Of a stretch of DNA of 64,000 nucleotides, positions 17,119-25,928 are shown piece after piece. Position numbers and translations under genes: made by a program. The first letter of the stretch is position 1. Every line of letters begins with the position of its first letter. Source of the stretch: Saccharopolyspora aridisoli (GTDB lineage Bacteria > Actinomycetota > Actinomycetes > Mycobacteriales > Pseudonocardiaceae). The stretch is taken from NCBI RefSeq assembly GCF_004348445.1, contig NZ_SMKV01000004.1, forward strand, positions 180,707 to 244,706, written 5' to 3'. Under the pieces are notes generated by a model. That model worked only from the letters and a program-made list of their open reading frames with translations, made no database searches and was not told where the DNA came from.

Positions 17119-18324
17119 TCACGTCGGCTGGGTAACACGAGTCGCGAGATCCGACAGCAGCGTCATCAGCTCAGCCGGTGAGCGGAAGTCCGCCTCCTGC
17201 AGGCCTGCCAGCTCGAGTCCGGGCATCGACACGTGCGCGATGGACGGCTGCAAGGGTCGGTGATCATTCTCGCTGCGGTCGAAGAGGACCTCGTGCAGCT
17301 TCTCCCCACCCCGGAGTCCGGTGTAGACGATCTCGATGGGTCGGCCGCTTCGACGGATCAGCCGTCGGGCGAGGTCATCGATGCGCACCGGTGCACCCAT
17401 GTCCAGCACGAGCGCTTCACCGGACCGGCCGATGGCCGCCGCGTAGATCACGAGCTGCACCGCCTCCGACACGGTCATGAAGAACCGCGTCACATCCGGA
17501 TGCGTTACTGTGACCGGCCCGCCCGCGGAGATCTGATCGATGAAGGCGCCCAACACCGAACCTCTGCTGCCGAGCACGTTCCCGAAACGCACGGAAACAT
17601 AAGTCCCGTCCGCCCGCTGCGCGACCTCGGCGGTGAGCCGCTCGGCGATGCGCTTCGAATAACCGAGGACACTGGCCGGGTTCGCAGCCTTGTCGGTGGA
17701 GACGTTGACGAATCTCTCCACACCGACGCTCTCCGCTGCGCGCAGCACGTTCTGCGTACCGACCACGTTGGTCTTCCACGCCTCACCCGGGTACCGCTGC
17801 AATATCGGTAGATGCTTCAGGGCTGCGGCGTGGAACACCACCTGGGGTTGGCGTTCGAGGAAGATCGCCTTCAGGTTTTCTTGATCACGGATATCGGCGA
17901 GGACTATTTCTGGAGAATCCAGCAACGCCCGCCCGTGCAGAGCGAGTTGGACGGTGTGCAGGGCCGACTCGTCCCTGTCCAACATCATCAGTTCTTCGGG
18001 ACCAAGTCGGTGGATGTGCCGGCACAGCTCGGAACCGATCGAACCACCAGCGCCGGTGACCAGCACTCGTTTCCCGACCAGGCTGTGGAGGACTTCGCCC
18101 ATGTCGATGTAAACCGGGCTCCGGCCGAGCAGATCATCAAGCTCGAGATCGGTCCCGGCCATCGCCAAGTCGCGCGCGGGTAGCACCTGATTCGCAGGAC
18201 TTTCCCATCGGCCCGGGAAGCTCGGAAGAGTAGGCGTTTCACGAAGTGCGATTTCGGGTTCCGCGCTCGCTTCGGCACCATCACTCCGCTCCGATGCCCA
18301 CGGGTGGTCAATGGTTCTTCTCAT
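17119..18324 (-). CDS. UDP-HexNAc 4,6-dehydratase, PglF/WbpM-like, lacking the membrane domain
   Basis: A 401-residue extended SDR. The NAD motif is TGAGGSIGSELCRHI (residues 90-104). The active-site region is STDKAANPASVLGYSKR (209-225), and the C-terminal RGGEKLHEVLF is diagnostic for the CapD/FlaA1/WbpM group. These enzymes turn UDP-GlcNAc into a 4-keto-6-deoxy sugar. As in WbpM/PglF, the position of the classic Tyr holds a hydrophobic residue (Leu here). However, the four-helix membrane domain of that subgroup is absent and replaced by about 80 polar residues. ATG 18324 follows AGAGGAG and is preferred over the longer frame. It starts the leftward sugar-biosynthesis transcript and is divergent from the tyrosine kinase. 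Confidence 0.9.
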   Translation of the reverse strand: MRRTIDHPWASERSDGAEASAEPEIALRETPTLPSFPGRWESPANQVLPARDLAMAGTDLELDDLLGRSPVYIDMGEVLHSLVGKRVLVTGAGGSIGSELCRHIHRLGPEELMMLDRDESALHTVQLALHGRALLDSPEIVLADIRDQENLKAIFLERQPQVVFHAAALKHLPILQRYPGEAWKTNVVGTQNVLRAAESVGVERFVNVSTDKAANPASVLGYSKRIAERLTAEVAQRADGTYVSVRFGNVLGSRGSVLGAFIDQISAGGPVTVTHPDVTRFFMTVSEAVQLVIYAAAIGRSGEALVLDMGAPVRIDDLARRLIRRSGRPIEIVYTGLRGGEKLHEVLFDRSENDHRPLQPSIAHVSMPGLELAGLQEADFRSPAELMTLLSDLATRVTQPT

Positions 18325-18554
18325 TTCGAAAGCTCCTCTGCAGCTGCATGGAGGACGACCACGCCATGCCCAGATCGCCACCATTCGCCGACATTGGCGG
18401 CTTGACCCGCACAAAGATTTAGCAGTCGCTGGTGCGTCGCGCTCGGCCAGAGCTGCGACGATCATCCCATCGGATGGTGATCTCGCGTGGTGCCCCGACC
18501 CCGCTTGCAGTTAACTTCTCGGGGAAAGTGATCTACAAGACGAGGAGAATTCGC

Positions 18555-20039
18555 GTGACTTTCAGCGGGTACCTGCAAGTCGTGAGAGAGCGCTGGCGTC
18601 TTGTCGTAGCCGGGTCGTTCCTAGGGCTGCTCGTCGCTTTGGCCGTCAGCTTCGGCATGCAGCCTCGATACACCTCGCACACGACACTCTTCATCTCCGC
18701 TCGGGCAACCGACACGGCTGATGCCTACCAGGGCAGTCTGCTGTCGGCGCAGAAGGTGCAGTCCTACGTGGCCCTGCTCAGCAGTGAACGGCTCAGCGGT
18801 GAGGTCGTTGAACGCCTCCGTTTGCCCGTGAAGGCCGAAGAACTCGCTGATCGGATCACCGCTGTTGCCAAGCCCGACACAGTCCTCATCACAGCCACGG
18901 TCTCCGACCCCTCGCCCCAGCAGGCGCAGCGCCTTGCAGGCGCACTCGGAGAACAGTTCACCAGGCTGGTCACCGAGCTGGAACAGCCGGCGGACGGAAG
19001 TGCCCCCACCGTGATCGCCAGGGTCGTCCAACCAGCAACGCTGTCCAGCGAGCCGGTCGCCCCCACCCCCATCCGATACTGCGCGTTCGGTGTGCTGCTC
19101 GGCATGTTCTGCGGCTTGGCGGGTGCTTTCGCACGCCAATCACTGGACAACTCGATCAAGTCGGCGGCGCAGCTCACGGCGCTGACCGAACTTCCCAACC
19201 TGGGCACCGTGGCGTACTCCCCGCAGGTCTCGAACAGGCCGCTCGTCGTGCACGACGACCCGCATGCCCCGCGCGCGGAATCGTTCCGGCAAATCCGAAC
19301 GAACCTGCAGTACGTGGACATCGATCACCCCGCGTCGGTACTTCTGGTGACGAGTTCGGTGCCCGAGGAGGGCAAGAGCACGACGCTCTCCAACCTGGCG
19401 ATCGCCGCCGCGCAAGCGGGCCACCGGGTTGCCGTGATCGAGGCCGACCTGCGTCGCCCGCGCGCCTCCGACTACCTCGGCCTCGAGAACGCGGTGGGGC
19501 TCACCAGCGTTCTCGTTGGCCGGGTCTCGCTCGAGGATGCCTTGCAGCCGTGGGGTGAGATGTTCAGCGTCCTGGCCAGCGGCCCGGTTCCCCCCAACCC
19601 CAGCGAGCTCGTCGCGTCCAACCAGATGAGAACCCTCCTGACCACGTTGCGAGAGCAGTTCGACCTGGTTCTCGTGGACGCTCCCCCACTGCTTCCGGTG
19701 ACCGATGCCGCGGCATTGGCCGCGCACTGCGACGGCGCGCTGCTGGTCGTCCGGCACGGGAAGACGACCACCGACCTCGTCAGGTCCTCACTGGAAATGC
19801 TCGCCGGGGTCGGTGCCCGAGTGTTCGGAACGATCTTGAACATGGCTCCCGCACCCAGTACCAGCAGCTACCACTACTACGGTCACGGCCCGGTGGCTGA
19901 AAGATCGGCCGACGTGGATGCGATGGGAAGCACTCAGCCCGTGCACTACAGTTCACAGCTCGCAGCTCGCACAACGGCCTCCCATGACGCCGAGCAGCCC
20001 GTGATGGACCTGATCAGCGAGCACAGCGCGCACAGATGA
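18555..20039 (+). CDS. Wzc/CapB-type chain-length determinant and tyrosine autokinase
   Basis: A 494-residue fusion of a Wzz-type membrane domain and a bacterial tyrosine kinase. Transmembrane segments lie at about residues 16-34 and 173-193. They enclose an extracellular part that begins with a Wzz-like segment. The kinase has Walker A at 267-276 (SSVPEEGKST), Walker A' VIEADLRRP (294-302) and a Walker B in FDLVLVDAPP. The tail has a short tyrosine cluster (SSYHYYG plus a later HYSS) suited to autophosphorylation. GTG 18555 has ACGAGGAG seven bases upstream; longer frames do not. A matching phosphatase follows. The pair would regulate polymerisation or export of the surface glycan. Confidence 0.92.
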   Translation: MTFSGYLQVVRERWRLVVAGSFLGLLVALAVSFGMQPRYTSHTTLFISARATDTADAYQGSLLSAQKVQSYVALLSSERLSGEVVERLRLPVKAEELADRITAVAKPDTVLITATVSDPSPQQAQRLAGALGEQFTRLVTELEQPADGSAPTVIARVVQPATLSSEPVAPTPIRYCAFGVLLGMFCGLAGAFARQSLDNSIKSAAQLTALTELPNLGTVAYSPQVSNRPLVVHDDPHAPRAESFRQIRTNLQYVDIDHPASVLLVTSSVPEEGKSTTLSNLAIAAAQAGHRVAVIEADLRRPRASDYLGLENAVGLTSVLVGRVSLEDALQPWGEMFSVLASGPVPPNPSELVASNQMRTLLTTLREQFDLVLVDAPPLLPVTDAAALAAHCDGALLVVRHGKTTTDLVRSSLEMLAGVGARVFGTILNMAPAPSTSSYHYYGHGPVAERSADVDAMGSTQPVHYSSQLAARTTASHDAEQPVMDLISEHSAHR

Positions 20040-20105
20040 CCCGACCGAGATGCTTGGGCTCGCTGAGACCAGTGCGCCCAAGCATTCGCGCGCGCCCCAC
20101 CGCGC

Positions 20106-20798
20106 ATGCGAACGAGTTCGGAAGACCACACCGGCGCAGAACTGGACGTTCCCATGATTGCTGCAGCGAGCATTCCCCACCCGGCCCCGGACCGCTTTTC
20201 GATACTGTTCGTGTGCACTGGGAACATCTGCCGGTCCCCGTTCGCCGAGTACCTCGCGCGGTCCGTCATCGACCAACAGCTCGGGGCGAACTGCGGCAAG
20301 ATCGTCATCAGCAGCGCCGGCACGCACGCGTTGCAGGGTTCCGCGATGGACCCGCACGTGGAAGCAGAACTCCGAGGAATGGGGCTGGACGGCGACGGGT
20401 TCACAGCCAAGCGGCTGACCACCTCACACCTGCAAGATGCCGACCTCGTCCTCACCGCCGAACTGCCACACCGCGCTGCCGTCGTCGAGCAGCACGCACC
20501 TGCGCTCAGGACCACGTTCAGCATGCTCGAGTTCGCGCACCTGCTCGCATCGACGGATCTGTCCGGCCACGCGCTCCCCGCAGACCCGGTCCAACGAGCG
20601 CGCGAAGTGGTCCGAATCGGGCGCAACCGCCGAGGTGTCGTCCGTCCTGCGCGCCACCGTGAGATTCCCGACCCTTTTCGGAAGGGCGCTGAGACTCACC
20701 GCCTCGTCACGGCGCTGATCACCTACGCCGTCCGAAACGCGGTTTCAGCCCTGTGGTCGGTTGATTCGTCGAGCTCCCCGTCCACAGCCGGTCGTTAG
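20106..20798 (+). CDS. Low-molecular-weight protein tyrosine phosphatase (Wzb-like)
   Basis: A 230-residue cytoplasmic phosphatase. The P-loop is VCTGNICRSP, with nucleophile C37 and the Arg six residues later. The general-acid loop is EIPDPF, shifted towards the C-terminus by a low-complexity segment. Family members dephosphorylate BY-kinases, here most likely the Wzc-like protein encoded 66 bp upstream. An internal ATG at 20154 would give a protein starting closer to the usual family N-terminus. Neither start has a clear ribosome site. The C-terminal tail of about 25 residues is not part of the core fold. Its stop lies 2 bp from the stop of the convergent glycosyltransferase. Confidence 0.9.
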   Translation: MRTSSEDHTGAELDVPMIAAASIPHPAPDRFSILFVCTGNICRSPFAEYLARSVIDQQLGANCGKIVISSAGTHALQGSAMDPHVEAELRGMGLDGDGFTAKRLTTSHLQDADLVLTAELPHRAAVVEQHAPALRTTFSMLEFAHLLASTDLSGHALPADPVQRAREVVRIGRNRRGVVRPARHREIPDPFRKGAETHRLVTALITYAVRNAVSALWSVDSSSSPSTAGR

Positions 20799-20800
20799 GT

Positions 20801-22123
20801 TCACCGCAGGTCGCTCGTGGACGCCAGCACGCGGTCCGAGCGTTGCGGGACCTCAACGTGCGTGTGCGCGCGATCGCCTGTGGTCCCATCCTGAGCAAGG
20901 GGGGCATGGAGCTCGGCAGGTGCTCGTCCGATCACCCCGTCCAGCACCGACTGCAACCGCGCGGCTTGCACGGTCCGCGATTTGTGGCGGTTCACGTATC
21001 GCACCGCGTTGCGACGCATTCTTGCGAGCTCCGAGTCATCCAGCTCAGCCAGCGCCCGAATGCCATCGGCGAGTCCGGTCGGGGCGACGCCGAAACCCGC
21101 GCCGGAGTTCTCGACGATCTCGCGCGGCTCACCCGCGGCGTTGGTGACCACGGGCAGCCCAGCGGCCAGGTAGTCGTAGAGCTTGTTGGGGCTCATACCG
21201 AGGCGGAACAACGGCAGGTCTGCCACCGCATGCACCCCGATGTCGGCTCCACTGAGGATTCCGCACAGTTCGTCCTTCGGGAGCATGTCGAGGAAGTGCA
21301 CGTTCGACAGCCCGTGCACACGGGCGTAGTCCACGAGACGCGCCTTGTCCATGCCGTCACCGATGAGGAGGAAGGTGTGTTCGCGTAGCTCGGCGGCGGC
21401 GTCGAGCACGGCCTGCACCCCGTCCTTGACGCCGTGGGCCCCGGCGAACACCACCAAGCGACCGCGGACAGCAACGCGCTCGCGGAGCGGGGTGATCGCC
21501 GGGTTGACTCGGAAGTCGCTGGGTTCGGCACCGTTGCTGACGGTCGTCACCCGGCCTCGGTCGATACCCAGCCGCTCGAAGTGGGGAAGCCACCCGTCGG
21601 TGACGACCACGATGTGATCGGCCCTCCGGTAGAGCCACGCCTCCACTGCGCACAGCGCTCGATGCAGCGGAGACCCCTCCCGCAAGTGGCCGAGTTCGAC
21701 CATCGACTGCGGCCAGAGGTCACGCACCTCGAGCACGAACCCGCACCGGCGCAGTCGCGCCAGCAACCAGCCGACCAACGGGGTGAGCAGGTGGGGTGAG
21801 GTGGCGTAGACGACGCTGGGACGCTGGCCTTTCATTCCGGCGGAGAACGCACCCAGGCTGTAGCTGATCCAGTTCAGTATCCGGCGGTGATCGTTCTTCT
21901 GGTAACCGCTGACGCGGATCGTCGTGAACCCCGGTTCGCGGCACGAGAAGCTCCGCCCGGTGTAGAGGTCGCGGTCGCCGGCGACGATGCGGAAACACCA
22001 TCCGCTCAGTCGGTCGAAGAGCTCGATGTGTCGAGTTCCGCCGGATTCGCTGCGCGGTTTGGCGAACTGGTTGAGCACCAGCACGGAGGGCGATGTACGA
22101 CGCACGGTCACCTCGATGGTCAA
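20801..22123 (-). CDS. Glycosyltransferase family 4, WbuB-like
   Basis: A 440-residue GT-B glycosyltransferase. The N-terminal half has VLVLNQFAKPRSESGGTRHI, VVYATSPHLLTPL and LEVRDLWPQSMVELG, typical of the WbuB group that adds amino sugars in O-antigen or capsule assembly. The C-terminal half has FAGAHGVKDGVQAVLDAA and GMSPNKLYDYLAAGLPVVTN, with the acidic donor-binding pair near it. The last 40 residues look disordered. It is convergent with the phosphatase gene. The start is uncertain: TTG 22123 is the longest, and GTG 22105 with GAGGTGA just upstream is also reasonable. Confidence 0.9.
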   Translation of the reverse strand: MTIEVTVRRTSPSVLVLNQFAKPRSESGGTRHIELFDRLSGWCFRIVAGDRDLYTGRSFSCREPGFTTIRVSGYQKNDHRRILNWISYSLGAFSAGMKGQRPSVVYATSPHLLTPLVGWLLARLRRCGFVLEVRDLWPQSMVELGHLREGSPLHRALCAVEAWLYRRADHIVVVTDGWLPHFERLGIDRGRVTTVSNGAEPSDFRVNPAITPLRERVAVRGRLVVFAGAHGVKDGVQAVLDAAAELREHTFLLIGDGMDKARLVDYARVHGLSNVHFLDMLPKDELCGILSGADIGVHAVADLPLFRLGMSPNKLYDYLAAGLPVVTNAAGEPREIVENSGAGFGVAPTGLADGIRALAELDDSELARMRRNAVRYVNRHKSRTVQAARLQSVLDGVIGRAPAELHAPLAQDGTTGDRAHTHVEVPQRSDRVLASTSDLR

Positions 22124-22832
22124 CGGCGGACGTCAGGCACCACTGTCCCACTGGGACACTTGCCTGGAGTTGCGACGAGACCAAGATAAGATCACCCGAC
22201 GCGACCGGCGCGGTGACAGGACACCGAAGAGCGGGAGTTCGTCCCACCTGGCCCCCCGGACGCATGACATGCTGGCGGTGGCCATAACAGTCTTCACCCC
22301 GCCCAACTGCTCAAACGCAGTACCAGGCTTCGACGCGATAACCCTCTGGTGTGGATCTCGAACCCAGTGGCGCGGATGCTCGTGAGGGGCGTGGTCGCTC
22401 GACGTGGAACGAACCGTTCGACACCCCACCGCGTTCGCTCGAGCGACGATTTCGGACAAGCCGTGTCGACTGCCCGCCACTGACGAGGAAACTGTGCCGA
22501 GGGCACGCGTGGCGGTGAACTCGAACCATCGATTACCGAAGTGTCATTCCCGCCGCGCGCATCCGGCCTCGATTCTGTAATTTCCCGATCACATCACGCC
22601 GATGGCATCGCGCGGAATGCGAAAGAGATTTCGAGCCTTGCGCGAAGTCGCGAGCAGCCGGCCCATCTTCGTCGGTGACCACGTTCGCCGTGCAGTCACC
22701 CGCCACTGCGGCGGTAGCTGGAACTTCCAGTCGCAGGTAGCGGTCGACCATCGGCGATCAACCAGGTCGTCGGCCCGCTTCCCGGCGGAGAAGTAGCCCA
22801 ACACGAATCACTGCTGGAATGGGTAGGAGACG
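22124..22832. other. Intergenic region, no supported gene
   Basis: About 710 bp between the divergent glycosyltransferase and LCP genes. Only short frames without family signatures were seen. It probably contains both promoters. GTAGGAG just before 22833 is the ribosome site of the LCP gene. Confidence 0.45.
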
Positions 22833-23924
22833 ATGAACCTCTTCGGCGAACCTGACAGCGAGACGACCGACGAGCCAACCGATCGGGCTCGCCGGCGCCG
22901 ACGCGCGCGACGGGCGGTCATGGCCTCGCTGACGGCCCTGCTCCTGCTCGCGTGCCTCGGGGTGGGCGCCCTGTACGGGGTCAGCGAACACCTCGCGAAG
23001 CGCGTGGAGCGCGTTCCGGGGGTCTTCACCGACCTCCCCGCATCCGGCCGCCCACCGGAGGCAGCCACCACTGACGCGAGCACCACGTTCCTCCTCATCG
23101 GAGCGGACAACGGGACCGAGGAGCACACCACCGGAAGCGCGGCGAGCACACCGGCTTCGGCCGGGAGTCAGCGCAGCGACGTGATCATGATCGCTCGTCT
23201 GTCCGCCGACCGGCGGAGCGCCGCGGTCGTCTCCGTTCCGCGGGACAGCTGGGTCGACATCCCCGGACATGGCAAGGGCAAGCTCAACAGCGCCTTCGCC
23301 TTCGGGGGCCCGAGCCTGCTGGTCCGCACGATCGAACAGCTCACCGGGGTGCGCGTGGACCACTTCGCGAATGTGGACTTCGCCGGGCTCCGCGGCATCG
23401 TCGACGCGCTGGGAGGCGTCGACGTCGCGATTGCCAACGACACCGCGACCGACACCCCGCAAGGCCCCGTCAGGTTCACGAAGGGCATCAACCACCTCGA
23501 CGGACACAGCGCACTGGCCTATGTGCGCCAACGACACGGGTTGCCCCGCGGCGACCTCGACCGGGTCGAGCGGCAGCAGAACCTGGTGCGCGCACTCGTG
23601 AAGAAGGCCTCCTCCAACGACACCTACACCAATCCCCGGCGCGCGTACGATCTGCTGCACGCCGTGACCCGCATGGTGAGCGTGGACGCGACGCTCACCA
23701 ACGACGAGCTCCGCACCCTCGCCTTCGCCCTCATGTCCCTGGACCCCAACGCGCTCACGTCGCTCACCGTTCCGGTCGCCGGCATCGGTGAAGAGGAGGG
23801 GCTGTCGGTCGTCAGACTCGACACCACGCGCGGTGCCGAATTCTGGAAGGCGTTCGAGTCAGGTTCGGTCGACCGCTACCTGCGAGCCCATCCCGCCGAG
23901 ACGCAGCCGACGACACCGCAGTGA
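22833..23924 (+). CDS. LytR-CpsA-Psr (LCP) family glycan ligase
   Basis: A 363-residue membrane-anchored enzyme. It has a cytoplasmic basic N-terminus, one transmembrane helix at about residues 29-49, then the extracellular LCP domain. Recognisable parts include TFLLIGADN, QRSDVIMIARLSADRRSAAV, VSVPRDSWVDIPGHGKGKLN and LDGHSALAYVRQRHGLPRGD. The last two carry the conserved Arg and Asp residues that bind the polyprenyl pyrophosphate head group. LCP proteins transfer glycan from the lipid carrier to peptidoglycan. It sits at the end of the glycan locus and may attach that glycan or arabinogalactan to the wall. ATG 22833 has GTAGGAG upstream. Confidence 0.92.
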   Translation: MNLFGEPDSETTDEPTDRARRRRRARRAVMASLTALLLLACLGVGALYGVSEHLAKRVERVPGVFTDLPASGRPPEAATTDASTTFLLIGADNGTEEHTTGSAASTPASAGSQRSDVIMIARLSADRRSAAVVSVPRDSWVDIPGHGKGKLNSAFAFGGPSLLVRTIEQLTGVRVDHFANVDFAGLRGIVDALGGVDVAIANDTATDTPQGPVRFTKGINHLDGHSALAYVRQRHGLPRGDLDRVERQQNLVRALVKKASSNDTYTNPRRAYDLLHAVTRMVSVDATLTNDELRTLAFALMSLDPNALTSLTVPVAGIGEEEGLSVVRLDTTRGAEFWKAFESGSVDRYLRAHPAETQPTTPQ

Positions 23925-24139
23925 GTCACGAGCATTCAAGCTGCTCCGCACACCCACCCCTCGCAGGCACCACCCGCGGTTCCCAGCAGAGCAGCGCGAC
24001 GGCTGTTCTCCGTCGGCACACGCATGGGGTCGCACACGTCGTTCTGCAATGCGATCCCTCCCGCACCGGCCAGCGATGTTCCCGAGCCGAGTGTTCACCC
24101 GCGGGCCGCGGTCCACTCGAGCGATCGTCTCCTGCGCGC

Positions 24140-24440
24140 GGTGACCAGTCGGAGATCTCGATGACGCGCGTGCAGTCTTCGCCCAGGAGTTCGAGGCGGT
24201 AACACCAACGGTGCCCGTAGGGGCGACTCCATGCGATCACCCGATCGGACTCGTATTCTACGACGGCGCTCATCGTGCAGGTCACACCGATGCGCATGCA
24301 GGAGCGAGGACTCATCGACAAGCGATCGGGCTCCTACAGGCGACCGCGGACGCAGCCGGAACTGTCGAAGGCGCTGTGCGGGTGGGGGATCGACCAGGAG
24401 ATCGAATACCACGTGCGGCTTGACCGACACGTCGGCGCGG
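24140..24440 (-). pseudogene. Decayed SRPBCC (polyketide cyclase/dehydrase-like) gene
   Basis: On the minus strand one frame reads ADVSVKPHVVFDLLVDP. The sequence then slips at a run of five C (24384-24388) into a second frame, PHPHSAFDSSGCVRGRL, which hits an in-frame TAG at 24334-24336. Past the stop the same frame continues with VVEYESDRVIAWSRPYGHRW and LELLGEDCTRVIEISDWS. Joined together these match the start-to-end order of small SRPBCC proteins (HPxxHSAFDGSG...VVEYEPDRRIAWR...DWS). One frameshift and one nonsense codon make it nonfunctional. The 3' end beyond 24140 is further degraded. The remaining bases between 23925 and 24579 hold no other gene. Confidence 0.7.
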
Positions 24441-24579
24441 GCGGATCGGTGCGTCGACCTCTCGGTCCATCCGGTCCCAAGACGTGCAGAACGATCGAAC
24501 CCGGGGTGATGGCGATGTCAATTCCACGAACGGGTGATGTCCGCCGCAGTATCGACTTCGCATCGGGCGGGTGGCGCGG

Positions 24580-25242
24580 ATGAGTGCCGCAGTCGATGTG
24601 GTCCTTCCATGTCTCGACGAAGCCGCGGCGTTGCCGGGTGTGTTGGCGGGATTGCCCCGTGAGGCCGGGTATCGAGCGGTGGTCGTGGACAACGGCTCCT
24701 CGGACGGCTCCGCCGCGGTCGCCGCGCGGTCGGGGGCGACCGTGGTGCACGAGCCGCAACGCGGCTACGGAGCTGCCGTGCACGCCGGTTTGCTGCAGGC
24801 GACCAGCGAGATCGTGTGCGTTGCCGACTGCGATGGCTCCATCGATCTCGCCGAGTTGCCCGCCTTGGTCGAGCCCGTGCGGCGAGGAAGCGCTGATCTC
24901 GCGGTGGGCAGGCGGATGCCCGTGCAGCGCGAGGCGTTCCCTTGGCACGCACGGGCAGGCAACGCGGTGCTGGCCGCGGTCCTGCGCCGCCGAGGCGTGC
25001 AGGTGCGGGACCTGGGCCCGGTGCGGGTGGGGTGGCGTGTCGACCTCCTCGGATTGCAGGTGACCGACCGCGGATTCGGTTACCCGTTGGAGGTTCTGGC
25101 GCGGGCAGGACGTGCGGGGTGGCGGGTGCGGGAATTCCCGGTCACCTACCACATGAGATCGGCAGGAACGCAGTCGAAGGTCACCGGTTCTGCACTGGGG
25201 ACCGCACGGGCGGTGCGCGACATGCTGGGGGTGCTGCGATGA
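24580..25242 (+). CDS. Glycosyltransferase family 2 (GT-A fold)
   Basis: A 220-residue GT2 enzyme of the dolichyl-phosphate-mannose-synthase-like type. It opens VDVVLPCLDEAAALPGVLAG, has VVDNGSSDGSAAVAARSGAT, and the metal-binding region is CVADCDGSIDLAELP (a DCD where DxD is usual). There is no transmembrane tail. Its stop overlaps the DUF2064 gene as ATGA, which in turn overlaps a methyltransferase gene by GTGA. The three products probably act on one pathway. ATG 24580 is preferred to the GTG nine bases upstream because the family fold starts there. Acceptor and donor are unknown. Confidence 0.88.
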   Translation: MSAAVDVVLPCLDEAAALPGVLAGLPREAGYRAVVVDNGSSDGSAAVAARSGATVVHEPQRGYGAAVHAGLLQATSEIVCVADCDGSIDLAELPALVEPVRRGSADLAVGRRMPVQREAFPWHARAGNAVLAAVLRRRGVQVRDLGPVRVGWRVDLLGLQVTDRGFGYPLEVLARAGRAGWRVREFPVTYHMRSAGTQSKVTGSALGTARAVRDMLGVLR

Positions 25243-25928
25243 GGTCCCGAACTGTCGTGCTGGTCGTGGCGAAAGCTCCGGTGCCTGGGCTGGCCAAGAC
25301 GCGGCTGACGCCGCCCGCCAGCGCCGATCAGGCCGCCGAGATCGCCGCGGCCAGCCTCCTGGACACCTTGGACGCGATCAGGACGATGGGCGCTAAGCCG
25401 GTCGTGGCCTGGACGGGCGAGATCGCGGCGGCCCGGCAGGCCGGGGAAATCGCAGCAGCCCTTGCCGGAACGACCGTGCTCGCACAGCGTGGCGCGGCTT
25501 TCGGCGACCGCCTGGCAGCGGCGCATGCGGATGCCGGGCGCGCGTTCCCGGGGAGCCCGGTGCTTCAGATCGGAATGGACACCCCGCAGGTGACTCCCGA
25601 TCTCCTCGCTGCGAGCGCCGAGCCGTTGCACCGCGTCGCGGGGCCGGATGCCGTGGTCGGTCCGGCCAGCGACGGGGGGTGGTGGGCACTGGGCTTGCGC
25701 GAACCTCGCTTCGCCGAGGCGCTGCGGAACGTGCCGATGTCACGGCCGGACACGGGTGACCGGACATTGCGCGCCTTGCGCGCGTCCGGGCTTGGCGTCG
25801 ATCCGCTCGCCGAGCTGTCCGATGTAGACACCATGGTGGACGCACAGCTGGTCGCGAAGTCGGTACCCGGTTCCCGCTTCGCCACAGCGGTTGAGCAGGT
25901 CGCCATAGAAATCGGCGACCGGCCGTGA
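25239..25928 (+). CDS. DUF2064 / TIGR04282-type nucleotidyl-glycosyltransferase-like protein
   Basis: A 229-residue protein of the DUF2064 family (annotated elsewhere as TIGR04282 glycosyltransferase, linked to arsenosugar biosynthesis). It begins VVLVVAKAPVPGLAKTRLTP, a nucleotidyltransferase-like P-loop substitute. Further motifs are QIGMDTPQVTPDLL and VVGPASDGGWWALGLREPRF, the latter diagnostic for the family. It may load or transfer a sugar for the GT2 partner. Start ATG 25239 overlaps the GT2 stop and its end overlaps the methyltransferase start. The true reaction in actinomycetes is not established. Confidence 0.86.
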   Translation: MRSRTVVLVVAKAPVPGLAKTRLTPPASADQAAEIAAASLLDTLDAIRTMGAKPVVAWTGEIAAARQAGEIAAALAGTTVLAQRGAAFGDRLAAAHADAGRAFPGSPVLQIGMDTPQVTPDLLAASAEPLHRVAGPDAVVGPASDGGWWALGLREPRFAEALRNVPMSRPDTGDRTLRALRASGLGVDPLAELSDVDTMVDAQLVAKSVPGSRFATAVEQVAIEIGDRP

